DNA of 25,664 bases from an uncultured Lachnoanaerobaculum sp. (GTDB taxonomy: Bacteria > Bacillota > Clostridia > Lachnospirales > Lachnospiraceae). Of the stretch, positions 1 to 8,116 are shown piece by piece (the stretch's first letter is position 1; each line of letters opens with the position of its first letter). The stretch spans positions 1 through 25,664 of the forward strand of contig CALALP010000009.1 of NCBI GenBank assembly GCA_937925515.1. The letters run 5' to 3'. The notes below the pieces were generated by a model that saw nothing but the letters and a program-made list of their open reading frames with translations, ran no database searches and was not told the DNA's origin. The translations under genes and the position numbers were made by a program.

Positions 1-29
1 GGGTTTCCTCGCCGACGGCGAGGAAACCC
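1..29. repeat. Dispersed hairpin repeat, copy 1
   Basis: Perfect inverted repeat with 14-bp arms (GGGTTTCCTCGCCG and its complement) around a single central A at 15. It lies 3' of the stop codon of fucO, the last gene of the fucose operon. It shares the CTCGCC-NNN-GGCGAG core with three other hairpins in the window. No T-run follows on either strand, so it is not a classical intrinsic terminator. It touches the window edge, so the outer arm may extend further left. Confidence 0.85.
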
Positions 30-69
30 CCACTTATAGTAATATATAATTTTTAGCTAAGAAAACCTC

Positions 70-1215
70 TTATAATAATGATAAGAATAATGCCTTAATA
101 TCTTCAAATGTAGGATCTTTAGGATTTCCCGGTCTGCATGCATCGTCCATAGCTGACTGACTTAAGAAGTCTACATCTTCCTCTTTAAGTATTCCCTTTA
201 AGTTTGACGGAATTCCGACATCTGTTGCAAGCTGTCTAACTGCATCAATAGCTGCTTTTCTGTATTCTTCTTGACTCATATTCTCAACATTTTCAACTCC
301 CATTGCGATTGCAATATTCTTAAACTTTTCGCCTGTTGACTCAGCATTATAAGCCATAACAGTTGGTAAAATGATAGCATTTGCAATGCCATGTGGTGTA
401 TTATATAAAGCACCAAGACCATGTGCCATAGAGTGAACAATTCCTAAACCACAGTTAGAAAATCCCATTCCGGTAATATACTGACCAAGCGCCATTCCCT
501 CTTTGCCCTCTTTAGTATTTTCAACTGCTCCTCTAAGGCTTGCAGCTATAAGTTCGATTGCCTTTAGGTTAAACATATCTGTTATAGTGTTAGCCGCCTT
601 TGTGGTATATCCCTCGATTGCATGTGTAAGTGCGTCCATACCTGTTGCAGCAGTAAGTCCCTTTGGCATAGTTGACATCATTTCAGGGTCTACAAATGCA
701 ACTGCCGGAATACTATGAGGATCTACACATACAAATTTACGATGTTTTTCAACATCTGTAACAACATAATTTATTGTAACTTCGGCAGCAGTACCTGCTG
801 TTGTAGGAACTGCAAATGTAGGCACACAGGGATTCTTTGTAGGAGATAATCCCTCAAGACTTCTTACGTCTTCAAACTCAGGATTTCTAATAATAATACC
901 AATACCCTTAGCAGTATCCATTGCAGAACCACCACCTATTGATATGATATAATCTGCACCTGATTTTTTAAATGCCTCAACTCCGTCCTTAATATTTTCT
1001 ATTGTAGGATTTGACTGTATATTTGAAAAAATATCATACTCAAATGAGTTTGCCTTAAGAATATCTGTAACTTTATCTGTAACTTTAAACTTTACTAAAT
1101 CAGGGTCGGTACAAATAAATGCTTTCTTAAAGCCTCTTGCCTTTACCTCATTTGGAATTTCATTTATAACACCTGCTCCATGGTAGGATACTTCATTTAA
1201 AACTATTTTAGCCAT
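70..1215 (-). CDS. fucO: Lactaldehyde reductase (iron-dependent group III alcohol dehydrogenase)
   Basis: Reduces L-lactaldehyde, made by the fuculose-phosphate aldolase, to (S)-1,2-propanediol with NADH in the cytoplasm. The 381-residue protein matches the usual length of FucO and aligns closely with the E. coli enzyme as I recall it (for example EFEDVRSLEGLSPT and GTAAEVTINYVVTD). The nucleotide-binding GGGSAMD lies at 94-100. The four Fe2+ ligands expected from E. coli FucO are present, offset by two: D194 and H198 in ATGMDALTHAIEGY, H261 in HSMAH and H275 in NTPHG. ATG at 1215 has an AGAGGAA ribosome site about 7 nt upstream. It is the last gene of the fucose operon, 61 bp after fucU. The context settles the substrate among the many group III alcohol dehydrogenases. 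Confidence 0.95.
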   Translation of the reverse strand: MAKIVLNEVSYHGAGVINEIPNEVKARGFKKAFICTDPDLVKFKVTDKVTDILKANSFEYDIFSNIQSNPTIENIKDGVEAFKKSGADYIISIGGGSAMDTAKGIGIIIRNPEFEDVRSLEGLSPTKNPCVPTFAVPTTAGTAAEVTINYVVTDVEKHRKFVCVDPHSIPAVAFVDPEMMSTMPKGLTAATGMDALTHAIEGYTTKAANTITDMFNLKAIELIAASLRGAVENTKEGKEGMALGQYITGMGFSNCGLGIVHSMAHGLGALYNTPHGIANAIILPTVMAYNAESTGEKFKNIAIAMGVENVENMSQEEYRKAAIDAVRQLATDVGIPSNLKGILKEEDVDFLSQSAMDDACRPGNPKDPTFEDIKALFLSLL

Positions 1216-1276
1216 ATATATTCCTCTTTCTAAATTGATTTTGTAAAAAATATAACAAACTTAAGATAAAAAATAA

Positions 1277-1717
1277 TTAGTCTACCACTACTCCTTTTTG
1301 TAACATTACATTTGCATATAATGCTTTTTCAGAAGTTGCAATAACTAAGTAAGCTTTTTTAGCTTCTTCATAAAACTTAAATCTTTCAATAAAACCTATT
1401 GTTTCTACCCCTCTATTATCATGTTTTGAAATAATTTCTTCAAACTCTTTCCATATAGGAGTTTCAACTGTATCTCCTGCTACCTTTTCCATTAAAAATG
1501 CAGACTTATCAGAATAAGTATCAAGTGGTAAAACTTTAAGTATTGCCTCTAAAATTTCAGGAACTCCATGTCCGTCCATTCTTATAACTATACTATTTTT
1601 ACCTACTGTATGTGCCGGAAAATTTCCGTCGCATATAACAAGTCTGTCTGAATGTCCCATTTCACATAATGCTTTAAGAAGTTTTGGAGATAAAATCTTA
1701 GGAATACCCTTTAACAT
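1277..1717 (-). CDS. fucU: L-fucose mutarotase (RbsD/FucU family)
   Basis: Interconverts the alpha and beta anomers of L-fucose so that imported sugar can enter FucI. The 146 residues fit the FucU/RbsD family length (about 140). The N-terminus (MLKGIPKILSPKLLKALCEMGHSD) follows the FucU pattern. The conserved His is H22 in MGHSD, followed by D30 and by FPAH at 33-36. The C-terminal segment carries FYEEAKKAYLVI and ends KGVVVD. FucU and RbsD are close homologues; the surrounding fucI, fucA and fucO favour fucose over ribose. ATG at 1717 has a strong AAAGGAGGT site 4 nt upstream. It lies downstream of the sugar-binding protein gene, separated from it by 123 bp containing hairpin repeat copy 2. 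Confidence 0.93.
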   Translation of the reverse strand: MLKGIPKILSPKLLKALCEMGHSDRLVICDGNFPAHTVGKNSIVIRMDGHGVPEILEAILKVLPLDTYSDKSAFLMEKVAGDTVETPIWKEFEEIISKHDNRGVETIGFIERFKFYEEAKKAYLVIATSEKALYANVMLQKGVVVD

Positions 1718-1761
1718 AAGACCTCCTTTAAATTAAGCTTTGCACTAAGAAATTTTTGTTT

Positions 1762-1792
1762 GTGGAACTCTCACCAAAGGCGAGAGTTCCAC
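1762..1792. repeat. Dispersed hairpin repeat, copy 2
   Basis: Inverted repeat with 11-bp perfect arms, GTGGAACTCTC at 1762-1772 and its complement at 1782-1792. A CC/GG inner pair around AAA extends it after one A-C mismatch. Read on the minus strand the core is CTCGCC-TTT-GGTGAG, like the other copies, while the outer arm differs completely from theirs. It lies inside the fucose operon, between the binding-protein stop and the fucU ribosome site, with no U-run behind it. It could act as an mRNA 3'-protecting stem for the binding-protein message. Confidence 0.8.
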
Positions 1793-1840
1793 TATATCCT
1801 TTAACCCTTTAATGCAAATTATAACTAAACTCTTTTAAAA

Positions 1841-2992
1841 TTACTTATATAGACATGGTGCAATGTCCTCTGCCTCCATATTGGTTGCATCATACCACTT
1901 AGCACCTGTATCTACATCTGCAACAGTCTTTCCACTTGCAGCCTCATAAGCAAGTTTAACTGCTTGATAACCAATCTGAACAGGATCTTGTGTTATAGAA
2001 CCTGCAAATAATCCTGACTTAACTGCCTCAAGTTGCTTTGCTCCTGCGTCAAATCCTACTGCAATAACCTTGTCCTTACCAATCTTATCAAGACCCTCAT
2101 TTGCTGTTATGATAGCATTTGCCGCAAACTCATTTGAACCATATATAGCAACTAAGTCTTTCTTTTCAAGTATTGCTGAGGCAACTGCCGCTGCATCTGC
2201 ATCTTTAACTTCTGCCGGAATACCTACATCAATGATTATCTTAGCACCTGATTTTTCAGCTTTAAGGCTGTCATGACCCTCAACAGAAACCTTATCTGAA
2301 CCAATAAGTTCTACCATTTTATCTACAAAGCCCTTTGTTCTTGAAACTATTGACTGTGAGTTTGACTCCTGAGCAACAACACCGATTCTTACTGTATCTG
2401 TTGCACCATCTACTTTATCCTTAATTAATTCATAAAGTTTCTGTGCTGCAAGCTCACCTGCTGCTGTATTGTCAGTAGCTGCATTTGCCTTTATAGCTCC
2501 CTCCGGTGCATCAGGCACACCTGAGTCAAAACCTATAATCGGAATACCTGCATCTTGAGCAGCCTTAATTGAATCTAAGCTTGCCTTTGTATCAAGTGCC
2601 GCAAGGCATATTGCAGTCGGTTTGTTTGCGATTGCCGCATTAAGATATTCAACTTGCTGTGCAATAGCAGATTCATTGTCAGGTCCTTGGAAAGTAACCT
2701 CTACACCAAATTCCTCAGCAGCTTTCTTTGAACCAAGTTCAACTGCTTTCCAGAATTGATGTTGAAATCCCTTTGCAATAACATCAATGTGCATCTTCTC
2801 TCCACTAGCTGCCTTTGTAGTTTCTCCACCCTCAGCCGCTTTAGTTGTTTCACCCTCTGCTGCTTTGGTAGTTTCTCCTGCAGCTGCTGTAGTTGTAGTT
2901 TCAGCTGATTTCTGTGTGGTACATGCTCCTAAAGATGCCATAACCATAGCTGCACCTAAAAATGTTGCTAATAACTTTCTTGATTTTCTCAT
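1841..2992 (-). CDS. Sugar ABC transporter binding lipoprotein, probably for L-fucose (RbsB-like, Peripla_BP_4 type)
   Basis: Extracellular lipoprotein that captures sugar for the RbsA/RbsC-type importer encoded just upstream. Residues 1-23 form a signal peptide ending in a lipobox, LGAC, with C24 as the lipidated cysteine. Residues about 25-66 are a low-complexity Thr/Ala/Glu linker with repeated ETTKAAEG units, tethering the domain to the membrane. The binding domain starts near IDVIAKGFQHQFWKAV and has the periplasmic-binding-protein type I features (AALDTKASLDSIKAAQDAGIP and later AVGFDAGAKQLEAV). Length 383 is slightly above RbsB because of the linker. ATG at 2992 has AAAGGAGGAA 4-5 nt upstream. 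L-fucose as ligand is inferred from the operon; ribose-type proteins bind many pentoses and hexoses. Confidence 0.88.
   Translation of the reverse strand: MRKSRKLLATFLGAAMVMASLGACTTQKSAETTTTAAAGETTKAAEGETTKAAEGGETTKAASGEKMHIDVIAKGFQHQFWKAVELGSKKAAEEFGVEVTFQGPDNESAIAQQVEYLNAAIANKPTAICLAALDTKASLDSIKAAQDAGIPIIGFDSGVPDAPEGAIKANAATDNTAAGELAAQKLYELIKDKVDGATDTVRIGVVAQESNSQSIVSRTKGFVDKMVELIGSDKVSVEGHDSLKAEKSGAKIIIDVGIPAEVKDADAAAVASAILEKKDLVAIYGSNEFAANAIITANEGLDKIGKDKVIAVGFDAGAKQLEAVKSGLFAGSITQDPVQIGYQAVKLAYEAASGKTVADVDTGAKWYDATNMEAEDIAPCLYK
2790..2905 (-). repeat. Low-complexity linker repeats in the binding lipoprotein
   Basis: Near-tandem coding repeats produce ETTKAAEG, ETTKAAEGG and ETTKAAS after the lipidated cysteine. 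On the plus strand they show as recurring GTAGTTTC/GTTGTTTC plus CCCTC blocks. They form a flexible surface tether and are expected to vary in copy number between strains. Confidence 0.7.
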
Positions 2993-3010
2993 TTTGTTCC
3001 TCCTTTATTT

Positions 3011-3027
3011 TAAGAGCATTGCTCTTA
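3011..3027 (-). other. Intercistronic hairpin ahead of the binding-protein gene
   Basis: A perfect palindrome with 8-bp arms (TAAGAGCA and its complement) around one base. It lies in the 67-bp gap between the permease stop codon and the ribosome site of the binding-protein gene. No U-run follows, so it is more likely an RNA-stability or processing element than a terminator. Confidence 0.55.
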
Positions 3028-3059
3028 GTATACATTTTCAAAAATCATAACATAGTAAA

Positions 3060-4037
3060 TTACTTACCACGCTTACGATTTAAAATATCCATATAAACAG
3101 CGAATATAAGTATTATACCTGTTATAAAGAGCTGATAATGTGATTGAACTCCTATATATGGGAAACCAATCTTTAAAACTGTCATAATAAATACACCTAT
3201 AAGACTTCCTATAATTGAGCCTACACCACCTGAAAGTGAAGTACCACCTATAACTACACCTGCGATAGCATCAAGCTCAAAACCATTACCTGTGTTAGGC
3301 TGTGCAGTTGTAAATACTGCTACATAAGCGATTCCTCCAAGTGCTGCAAAGAAACCTGAAAATACATAAGCGATTGTTTCATAAAACTGTGTATTAATTC
3401 CTGAAAGTCTTGTAGCCTCTTTATTTGAACCTATTGACAATATATATCTACCGATTCTTGTCTTAGTTAATATTGTTGACATTATTATAGCTGTTACTGC
3501 AAGAAGTATGAAACCTGTTGGGAAGTTCTTAGGAAGTATTGACTTATCTCCTGTAATCATAAATATTTCCCTAAACCATGCTCCAACAGAATCTCCCTGT
3601 GGAAATGAAATAGTCTTTGTCTTTGAAACTATTGAGCCAAGGCCTCTTGACATCATCATTGTACCAAGTGTTGCAATAAATGCAGGTAATTCAAAATAAG
3701 AAACTAAGATACCATTGATTAATCCGAAAATAGTACCTGTTAGTAATATAACTAATAAAACAATTATCATAGGTGCACCTTTTTCCATAAGAGTTCCACC
3801 TACTAAAGCAGAACATATTGCAACTGTACCTATGGATAAGTCTATACCACCTGTTGCAATAACAAATGTAATTCCAATAGCCATAAATGCAACATAATAA
3901 GCTGACTTTGAAATATTTGTAAATGTAGTAGACTTTAAAAATGATTCAGGTGTGATTATTGCAAACACAAGACATATAAGTGCCAATGCTATAACCACTA
4001 CAATTTGTTGATTAGAAAAAATCTTTTTAGCATTCAT
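3060..4037 (-). CDS. Sugar ABC transporter permease (RbsC-like), probable L-fucose importer
   Basis: Membrane-spanning subunit of the importer, expected to work as a homodimer with the fused ATPase encoded 18 bp upstream. The 325 residues match the RbsC/BPD_transp_2 family length. The N-terminus is short and charged, followed by about eight to ten hydrophobic segments. Family hallmarks are GGIDLSIGTV near 65-74, the cytoplasmic loop TRIGRYILSIGSNKEATRLSGI (the ATPase contact), and GGTSLSGGVGSIIG. It ends with the basic tail NRKRGK. ATG at 4037 has AAGGAGA 6-7 nt upstream. The specificity for fucose is inferred from its place between fucA and fucU, since permeases of this family do not reveal their substrate by motif. 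Confidence 0.9.
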   Translation of the reverse strand: MNAKKIFSNQQIVVVIALALICLVFAIITPESFLKSTTFTNISKSAYYVAFMAIGITFVIATGGIDLSIGTVAICSALVGGTLMEKGAPMIIVLLVILLTGTIFGLINGILVSYFELPAFIATLGTMMMSRGLGSIVSKTKTISFPQGDSVGAWFREIFMITGDKSILPKNFPTGFILLAVTAIIMSTILTKTRIGRYILSIGSNKEATRLSGINTQFYETIAYVFSGFFAALGGIAYVAVFTTAQPNTGNGFELDAIAGVVIGGTSLSGGVGSIIGSLIGVFIMTVLKIGFPYIGVQSHYQLFITGIILIFAVYMDILNRKRGK

Positions 4038-4055
4038 ATTAATTCTCCTTAACTA

Positions 4056-5546
4056 TTACCTATTTGTAGCTGATTCCATAATAATCTCTTGGCTTGCCTC
4101 TGAAATATCAAGCACACCTGTTAGTTTTCCCTCACACATAACACATATTCTGTCGCTCATACGCAAAACCTCAGGAAGTTCAGAGGAAATCATAATTATG
4201 GATTTTCCCTCTTTAACAAGTTCTTCCATAAGTTCATAAATTTCACTCTTAGCACCTACATCTATTCCTCTTGTAGGTTCATCAAAGATAAGTATATCGC
4301 AATCTTGCACAAGCCATTTTGCAATAACAACCTTTTGTTGATTTCCACCTGAAAGTTTTTTTACAAGCTGTGATACACTTGGAGTCTTGGTCTTTAAATC
4401 CTCAACATATTTTTGGGAAATGCTCTTTGTCTTAGCTCTATCTATGAATATTCCATTCATAAACTTATCAAGTGAAGTTATAACTGTATTCTCTTCAACA
4501 GATTTTTCAACAATAAGTCCAAATCTCTTTCTATCTTCTGAAAGATAACCTATGCCTGACTTAACTGCGTCTACCGGACTTGAAATGCTGACTTCTTTAC
4601 CATTTACATAAATCTTACCTGAATCCATTTTATCAGCACCAAATATCAATCTTGCGACTTCAGTTCTGCCTGCTCCCATAAGTCCTGAAAAACCTAGTAT
4701 TTCGCCCTTTCTAAGTTCAAAACTTACATCTCTTACTGCTTTACCTCTACATAAGTTTTCGCATTTAAGAACTACCGGAGCATCATCTGCTACATTTGAC
4801 TTAGTCTTTGGAACACTAAATATAGTTCTTCCAACCATTAATTTGATAATATCATTTTTATCACATTCTTTTGTAATAAGAGTACCTACATAATCTCCGT
4901 CTCTCATAACTATAACTCTATCAGAGATAGCATTAATCTCGTCCATTCTATGAGAAATGTAGACCATAGCTGTTCCTTTTTCTCTTAAATCATTTATAAC
5001 CTTAAATAACTCCTCAATTTCAGAGTCTGTAAGTGCAGCTGTCGGTTCATCAAAAATTATAACCTTTGCATCTGATGATATAGCCTTTGCTATCTCAATC
5101 ATCTGTTGCTTTCCTACTGTAAGGTTTCCTACTTTTTCAGCAGGATTGATTTCAATATTTAAGAGTTTAAACAACTTGTTTGCCTCTTCTATCATTTTCC
5201 TATCGTCGATAAAAAAACCTTTCTTAAACTCATGCCCTATGAATAGATTTTGTGCCACTGTTAAATCATTCATCATATTAAGTTCCTGATGAACTATAGC
5301 AATTCCTGCCTCTTCAGATTCAGACGGACTCTTGAACTCAACATCTTTACCCATATAGTTTATAGTTCCTGAGTCTTTTGAATATATACCTGTCAAAATC
5401 TTCATAAGTGTACTTTTGCCTGCACCATTTTCCCCCATTAGTGCAACTACTTCACTGGTGTATAAATCAAGTGCAGCATTCTTAAGTGCCGCTACTCCTG
5501 AGAAAGATTTTTTTATATCTTTCATCGAAAGAATTAAATCGCTCAT
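4056..5546 (-). CDS. Sugar ABC transporter ATP-binding protein (RbsA-like, two fused nucleotide-binding domains)
   Basis: Energises the ribose-type importer from the cytoplasmic side. The 496 residues contain two ATPase domains, as in RbsA, XylG and MglA. Domain 1 has Walker A GENGAGKST at 38-46, signature LTVGKQQMIEIAKA and Walker B VIIFDEPTAAL. Domain 2 has a degenerate Walker A (GLMGAGRTEV), signature LSGGNQQKV and Walker B ILIFDEPTRGIDVG. The asymmetry, with one canonical and one degenerate P-loop, is typical of this family. ATG at 5546 follows an AGGGGGTGG ribosome site. It sits 21 bp after fucA and 18 bp before the permease, so the three are surely co-transcribed. Confidence 0.93.
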   Translation of the reverse strand: MSDLILSMKDIKKSFSGVAALKNAALDLYTSEVVALMGENGAGKSTLMKILTGIYSKDSGTINYMGKDVEFKSPSESEEAGIAIVHQELNMMNDLTVAQNLFIGHEFKKGFFIDDRKMIEEANKLFKLLNIEINPAEKVGNLTVGKQQMIEIAKAISSDAKVIIFDEPTAALTDSEIEELFKVINDLREKGTAMVYISHRMDEINAISDRVIVMRDGDYVGTLITKECDKNDIIKLMVGRTIFSVPKTKSNVADDAPVVLKCENLCRGKAVRDVSFELRKGEILGFSGLMGAGRTEVARLIFGADKMDSGKIYVNGKEVSISSPVDAVKSGIGYLSEDRKRFGLIVEKSVEENTVITSLDKFMNGIFIDRAKTKSISQKYVEDLKTKTPSVSQLVKKLSGGNQQKVVIAKWLVQDCDILIFDEPTRGIDVGAKSEIYELMEELVKEGKSIIMISSELPEVLRMSDRICVMCEGKLTGVLDISEASQEIIMESATNR

Positions 5547-5567
5547 TTGCCACCCCCTATGTGATGA

Positions 5568-6224
5568 TTAGTTTTTAATACTCTTTTTCTGTCCATAAGT
5601 CTTAAATTTTTCAGCCATAAGAGTCATCTCCTCATCAGGCAATATAATAGGTGAACCAATGCTCTTTGCTTTTACATAAACTTCAGAACAATACTCAATC
5701 TCCTCAACTATATTAAAAGCATTAAGTAAATCATTTGCACCTGCCAATATACCATGATTTGCAAGCAATACAGCTTTTCTGTCTACCATAGCCTCTGAGG
5801 CATTTATTGCTAATTCATGTGTACCATAAGTTGCATACTTTGCGACTCTTACAGTAGGACCTGCAACTGCAATCATATAATGGGTAGGAGGAAGTTCCTC
5901 TCTTAAACAAGCAAGAACTGTTGCATACATTGTATGTGCATGTATAACTGCATCTATATCAGCTCTTGTTCTATAAGGCATAAGATGCATTTCCCACTCT
6001 GATGACGGTGTTCTATCTCCCTCTACAATTTTTCCGTCTAAGTCTATTATCACTATATCCTCAGGTTGAATCTCAAAAAAATCTATTCCTGACGGAGTAA
6101 TTGCAACATGTCCGTTTGCTCTGTCAAAAACACTTAAATTACCACCTGTTCCCTTAGTAAGATTTGCTGTAACTAACTTCTTTCCATACTTAACAAGCTC
6201 TTCCCTAGCTTTTTGCATTAACAT
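5568..6224 (-). CDS. fucA: L-fuculose-1-phosphate aldolase (class II, Zn-dependent)
   Basis: Cleaves L-fuculose-1-phosphate to dihydroxyacetone phosphate and L-lactaldehyde. Its 218 residues fit the aldolase II/FucA family (E. coli 215). Zinc ligands and the catalytic acid are visible: E76 in TPSSEWEMH, H95 and H97 in VIHAHTMYA, and H157 in LLANHG. The phosphate-binding segment TGGNLS is at 26-31. The start at 6224 (MLM...) is preferred over the Met two codons on because GAAAGGAAAG lies 6 nt upstream. It follows fucI by 55 bp. Close homologues act on rhamnulose- or ribulose-phosphates; the surrounding genes favour fuculose. Confidence 0.93.
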   Translation of the reverse strand: MLMQKAREELVKYGKKLVTANLTKGTGGNLSVFDRANGHVAITPSGIDFFEIQPEDIVIIDLDGKIVEGDRTPSSEWEMHLMPYRTRADIDAVIHAHTMYATVLACLREELPPTHYMIAVAGPTVRVAKYATYGTHELAINASEAMVDRKAVLLANHGILAGANDLLNAFNIVEEIEYCSEVYVKAKSIGSPIILPDEEMTLMAEKFKTYGQKKSIKN

Positions 6225-6279
6225 AATTAACTTTCCTTTCGCTTATAACAACATAAAACTATTTAATCTATATTTCCAA

Positions 6280-8061
6280 TTATCTATAAAGAGGTCCATA
6301 GTAAGCACATGCTCTAAAATCTTGACCCTCTAAATCAGAAGTTCCAAACGCATTGAATGAATGTGGTCTGAAAATTCTTGAATCATCTACATTGTGAAGT
6401 GCTACAGGTATTCTAAGCATTGATGCAAGTGTAAGCACTCTATCTCCTATATGTCCATAAACTGATGCTCCATGATTAGCACCCCATTTTGCCATAACAT
6501 CATAAACGCTCTTTGCCGACTTATCATTTAATATAGGTGCAAACCAAGTTGTAGGCCAAGTTCTATCTGTTCTCTCATCAAGTGTCTTATGAACATCGTC
6601 CTCAAGTACACATGAATATCCCTCTATAACTTGTAATGTAGGTCCTACTCCCTCATCAATATTTACTCTAATCATTGTAAGCGGCATTTCAGCTTGAGTC
6701 TTAAAGTGTGATGAGAAACCACCACCTCTAAAGTATTCATAATTTGCTCTGCACCAATCAGTGCCGTCTGTACAGGCCTTGATGTCCTCTGTGGTCATAT
6801 TCCACCATTCTTTCATGCAGCCCTCGCCCTTTTCATTCTTAGCACCTGCACAACCGTCAAGACAGCTTGCACCTGAATTGATAAGATGAAGTATTCCATT
6901 TGCCGCCTTGCCTGTAAGTTTCTTTCCTGTAACTCTTTCTACTGATTCAGGGGACCAATATGTTCTTACATCACTAAATATTGCCGCCTTATTTGTAAGT
7001 AGCCAACCAAACATCATTGATATTCCATTTAATGAGTCATTCTCAGTTGCAAATGGAATAGGAGTTCTCGCACCATTCCAATCAAATGTTGATGCAAGTA
7101 TAGCCTCTGTAAAGTCTGCATTAGGTAGCCAGTCAGTCCACATTCTTTGACCTTGGAAACCTCCTGAGATACCATTTCTTCCAAGTGATTCCTCATGCCA
7201 ACCAAGTTCTGCTAATCTTGGGTTGCCCTCAAGTATATCTCTACATATAAGGGCATGTTTAACGCAGAATGCCCACTGCTCATCTTCAGGTATAAATCTT
7301 GACTTGGTTATAACCTCAGGGAAATTCTTTCCTGCATTTACATTAAAGCCCTCTTTACAGTTTTCCTTAACCCATTTATAAGCCTTTTCAAACTCTACCG
7401 GATCATAAATTCCAAGATTTATTCTTCTTAGAATTTCAGTCATATCAACCCATTCAGTTCTCATTCCGAGATATTTTTGTAAAAAGTCAACATTTACAGC
7501 TGAACCTGCAATACCCATAGAAGTTGCACCAAGATTTACATAAGACTTATTTTTCATAAGTCCAACTGCAACAGATGCTCTTGCAAAATCAAGTATCTTC
7601 TTTTTAACATCTTCAGGAATTGAAGTGTCATCTCTATCTTGAACATTGTGTCCATAAATTGAAAATGCAGGAAGTCCTCTCTGAGCATAAGCTGCCATAA
7701 CCGCCGCTAAATATACTGCTCCCGGTCTTTCAGTTCCATTAAATCCCCAAACTGCCTTAATTGTATTTGGGTTTAAGTCCATAGTTTCAGTTCCATAACA
7801 CCAACAAGGAGTTACAGTAAGAGTAGCTACTACATTTTGAGTTGAGAAAAATTCCTCACATCTTGCAGCCTCTGCACCTCCTCCTATTGTACATGGAGAA
7901 ACTACACATTCTACCGGCTTTCCGTCAGGATATTTAAGTTCCTTTTCTATAAGTTCCTTTGCTCTTAAAGCCATTCCCATAGTTTGCTCTTCAAGGGACT
8001 CTCTTACTCCCCCCCAACGACCGTCTATTGTAGGTCTTATTCCAATTCTTGGATAAATCAT
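6280..8061 (-). CDS. fucI: L-fucose isomerase
   Basis: Converts L-fucose to L-fuculose in the cytoplasm with a Mn2+ cofactor. The protein resembles E. coli FucI over its full length, starting at IGIRPTIDGRWGGVRESLEEQT and ending GQDFRACAYYGPLYR. The three metal ligands of the E. coli enzyme (E337, D361, H528) correspond to the Glu in ATENDSLNG, the Asp in FSDVRTYWSPE and the His in WGANHGAS. The reading frame is open upstream to 8091, but ATG at 8061 is chosen because AAGGAGG lies 5 nt before it, giving 593 residues against 591 in E. coli. It is the second gene of the operon, 55 bp after the kinase. Confidence 0.97.
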   Translation of the reverse strand: MIYPRIGIRPTIDGRWGGVRESLEEQTMGMALRAKELIEKELKYPDGKPVECVVSPCTIGGGAEAARCEEFFSTQNVVATLTVTPCWCYGTETMDLNPNTIKAVWGFNGTERPGAVYLAAVMAAYAQRGLPAFSIYGHNVQDRDDTSIPEDVKKKILDFARASVAVGLMKNKSYVNLGATSMGIAGSAVNVDFLQKYLGMRTEWVDMTEILRRINLGIYDPVEFEKAYKWVKENCKEGFNVNAGKNFPEVITKSRFIPEDEQWAFCVKHALICRDILEGNPRLAELGWHEESLGRNGISGGFQGQRMWTDWLPNADFTEAILASTFDWNGARTPIPFATENDSLNGISMMFGWLLTNKAAIFSDVRTYWSPESVERVTGKKLTGKAANGILHLINSGASCLDGCAGAKNEKGEGCMKEWWNMTTEDIKACTDGTDWCRANYEYFRGGGFSSHFKTQAEMPLTMIRVNIDEGVGPTLQVIEGYSCVLEDDVHKTLDERTDRTWPTTWFAPILNDKSAKSVYDVMAKWGANHGASVYGHIGDRVLTLASMLRIPVALHNVDDSRIFRPHSFNAFGTSDLEGQDFRACAYYGPLYR

Positions 8062-8116
8062 AATTTCCTCCTTATAAAAAACTATCATCATATGTATAAA
8101 ACAAGAAATTTAAACT

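Noticed and set aside
1..29. Hairpin repeats considered as ordinary rho-independent terminators
   Set aside because: None of the four copies is followed by a U-tract in the direction of the preceding gene, whereas true terminators in the same window (13468-13515, 21182-21230, 23121-23155) all have one.
503..718. Plus-strand open frame inside fucO
   Set aside because: Antisense to a well-conserved gene, without a ribosome site or recognisable product; a frame shadow.
2787..3050. Plus-strand open frame opposite the start of the binding-protein gene
   Set aside because: Its Val/Ala/Ser-rich repeats are the complement of the TTKAAEG linker, so it is an artefact of low complexity.
6280..8091. 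Longer start for fucI at 8091
   Set aside because: No ribosome site there, and the extra ten residues do not match the family; ATG 8061 has AAGGAGG at ideal spacing.
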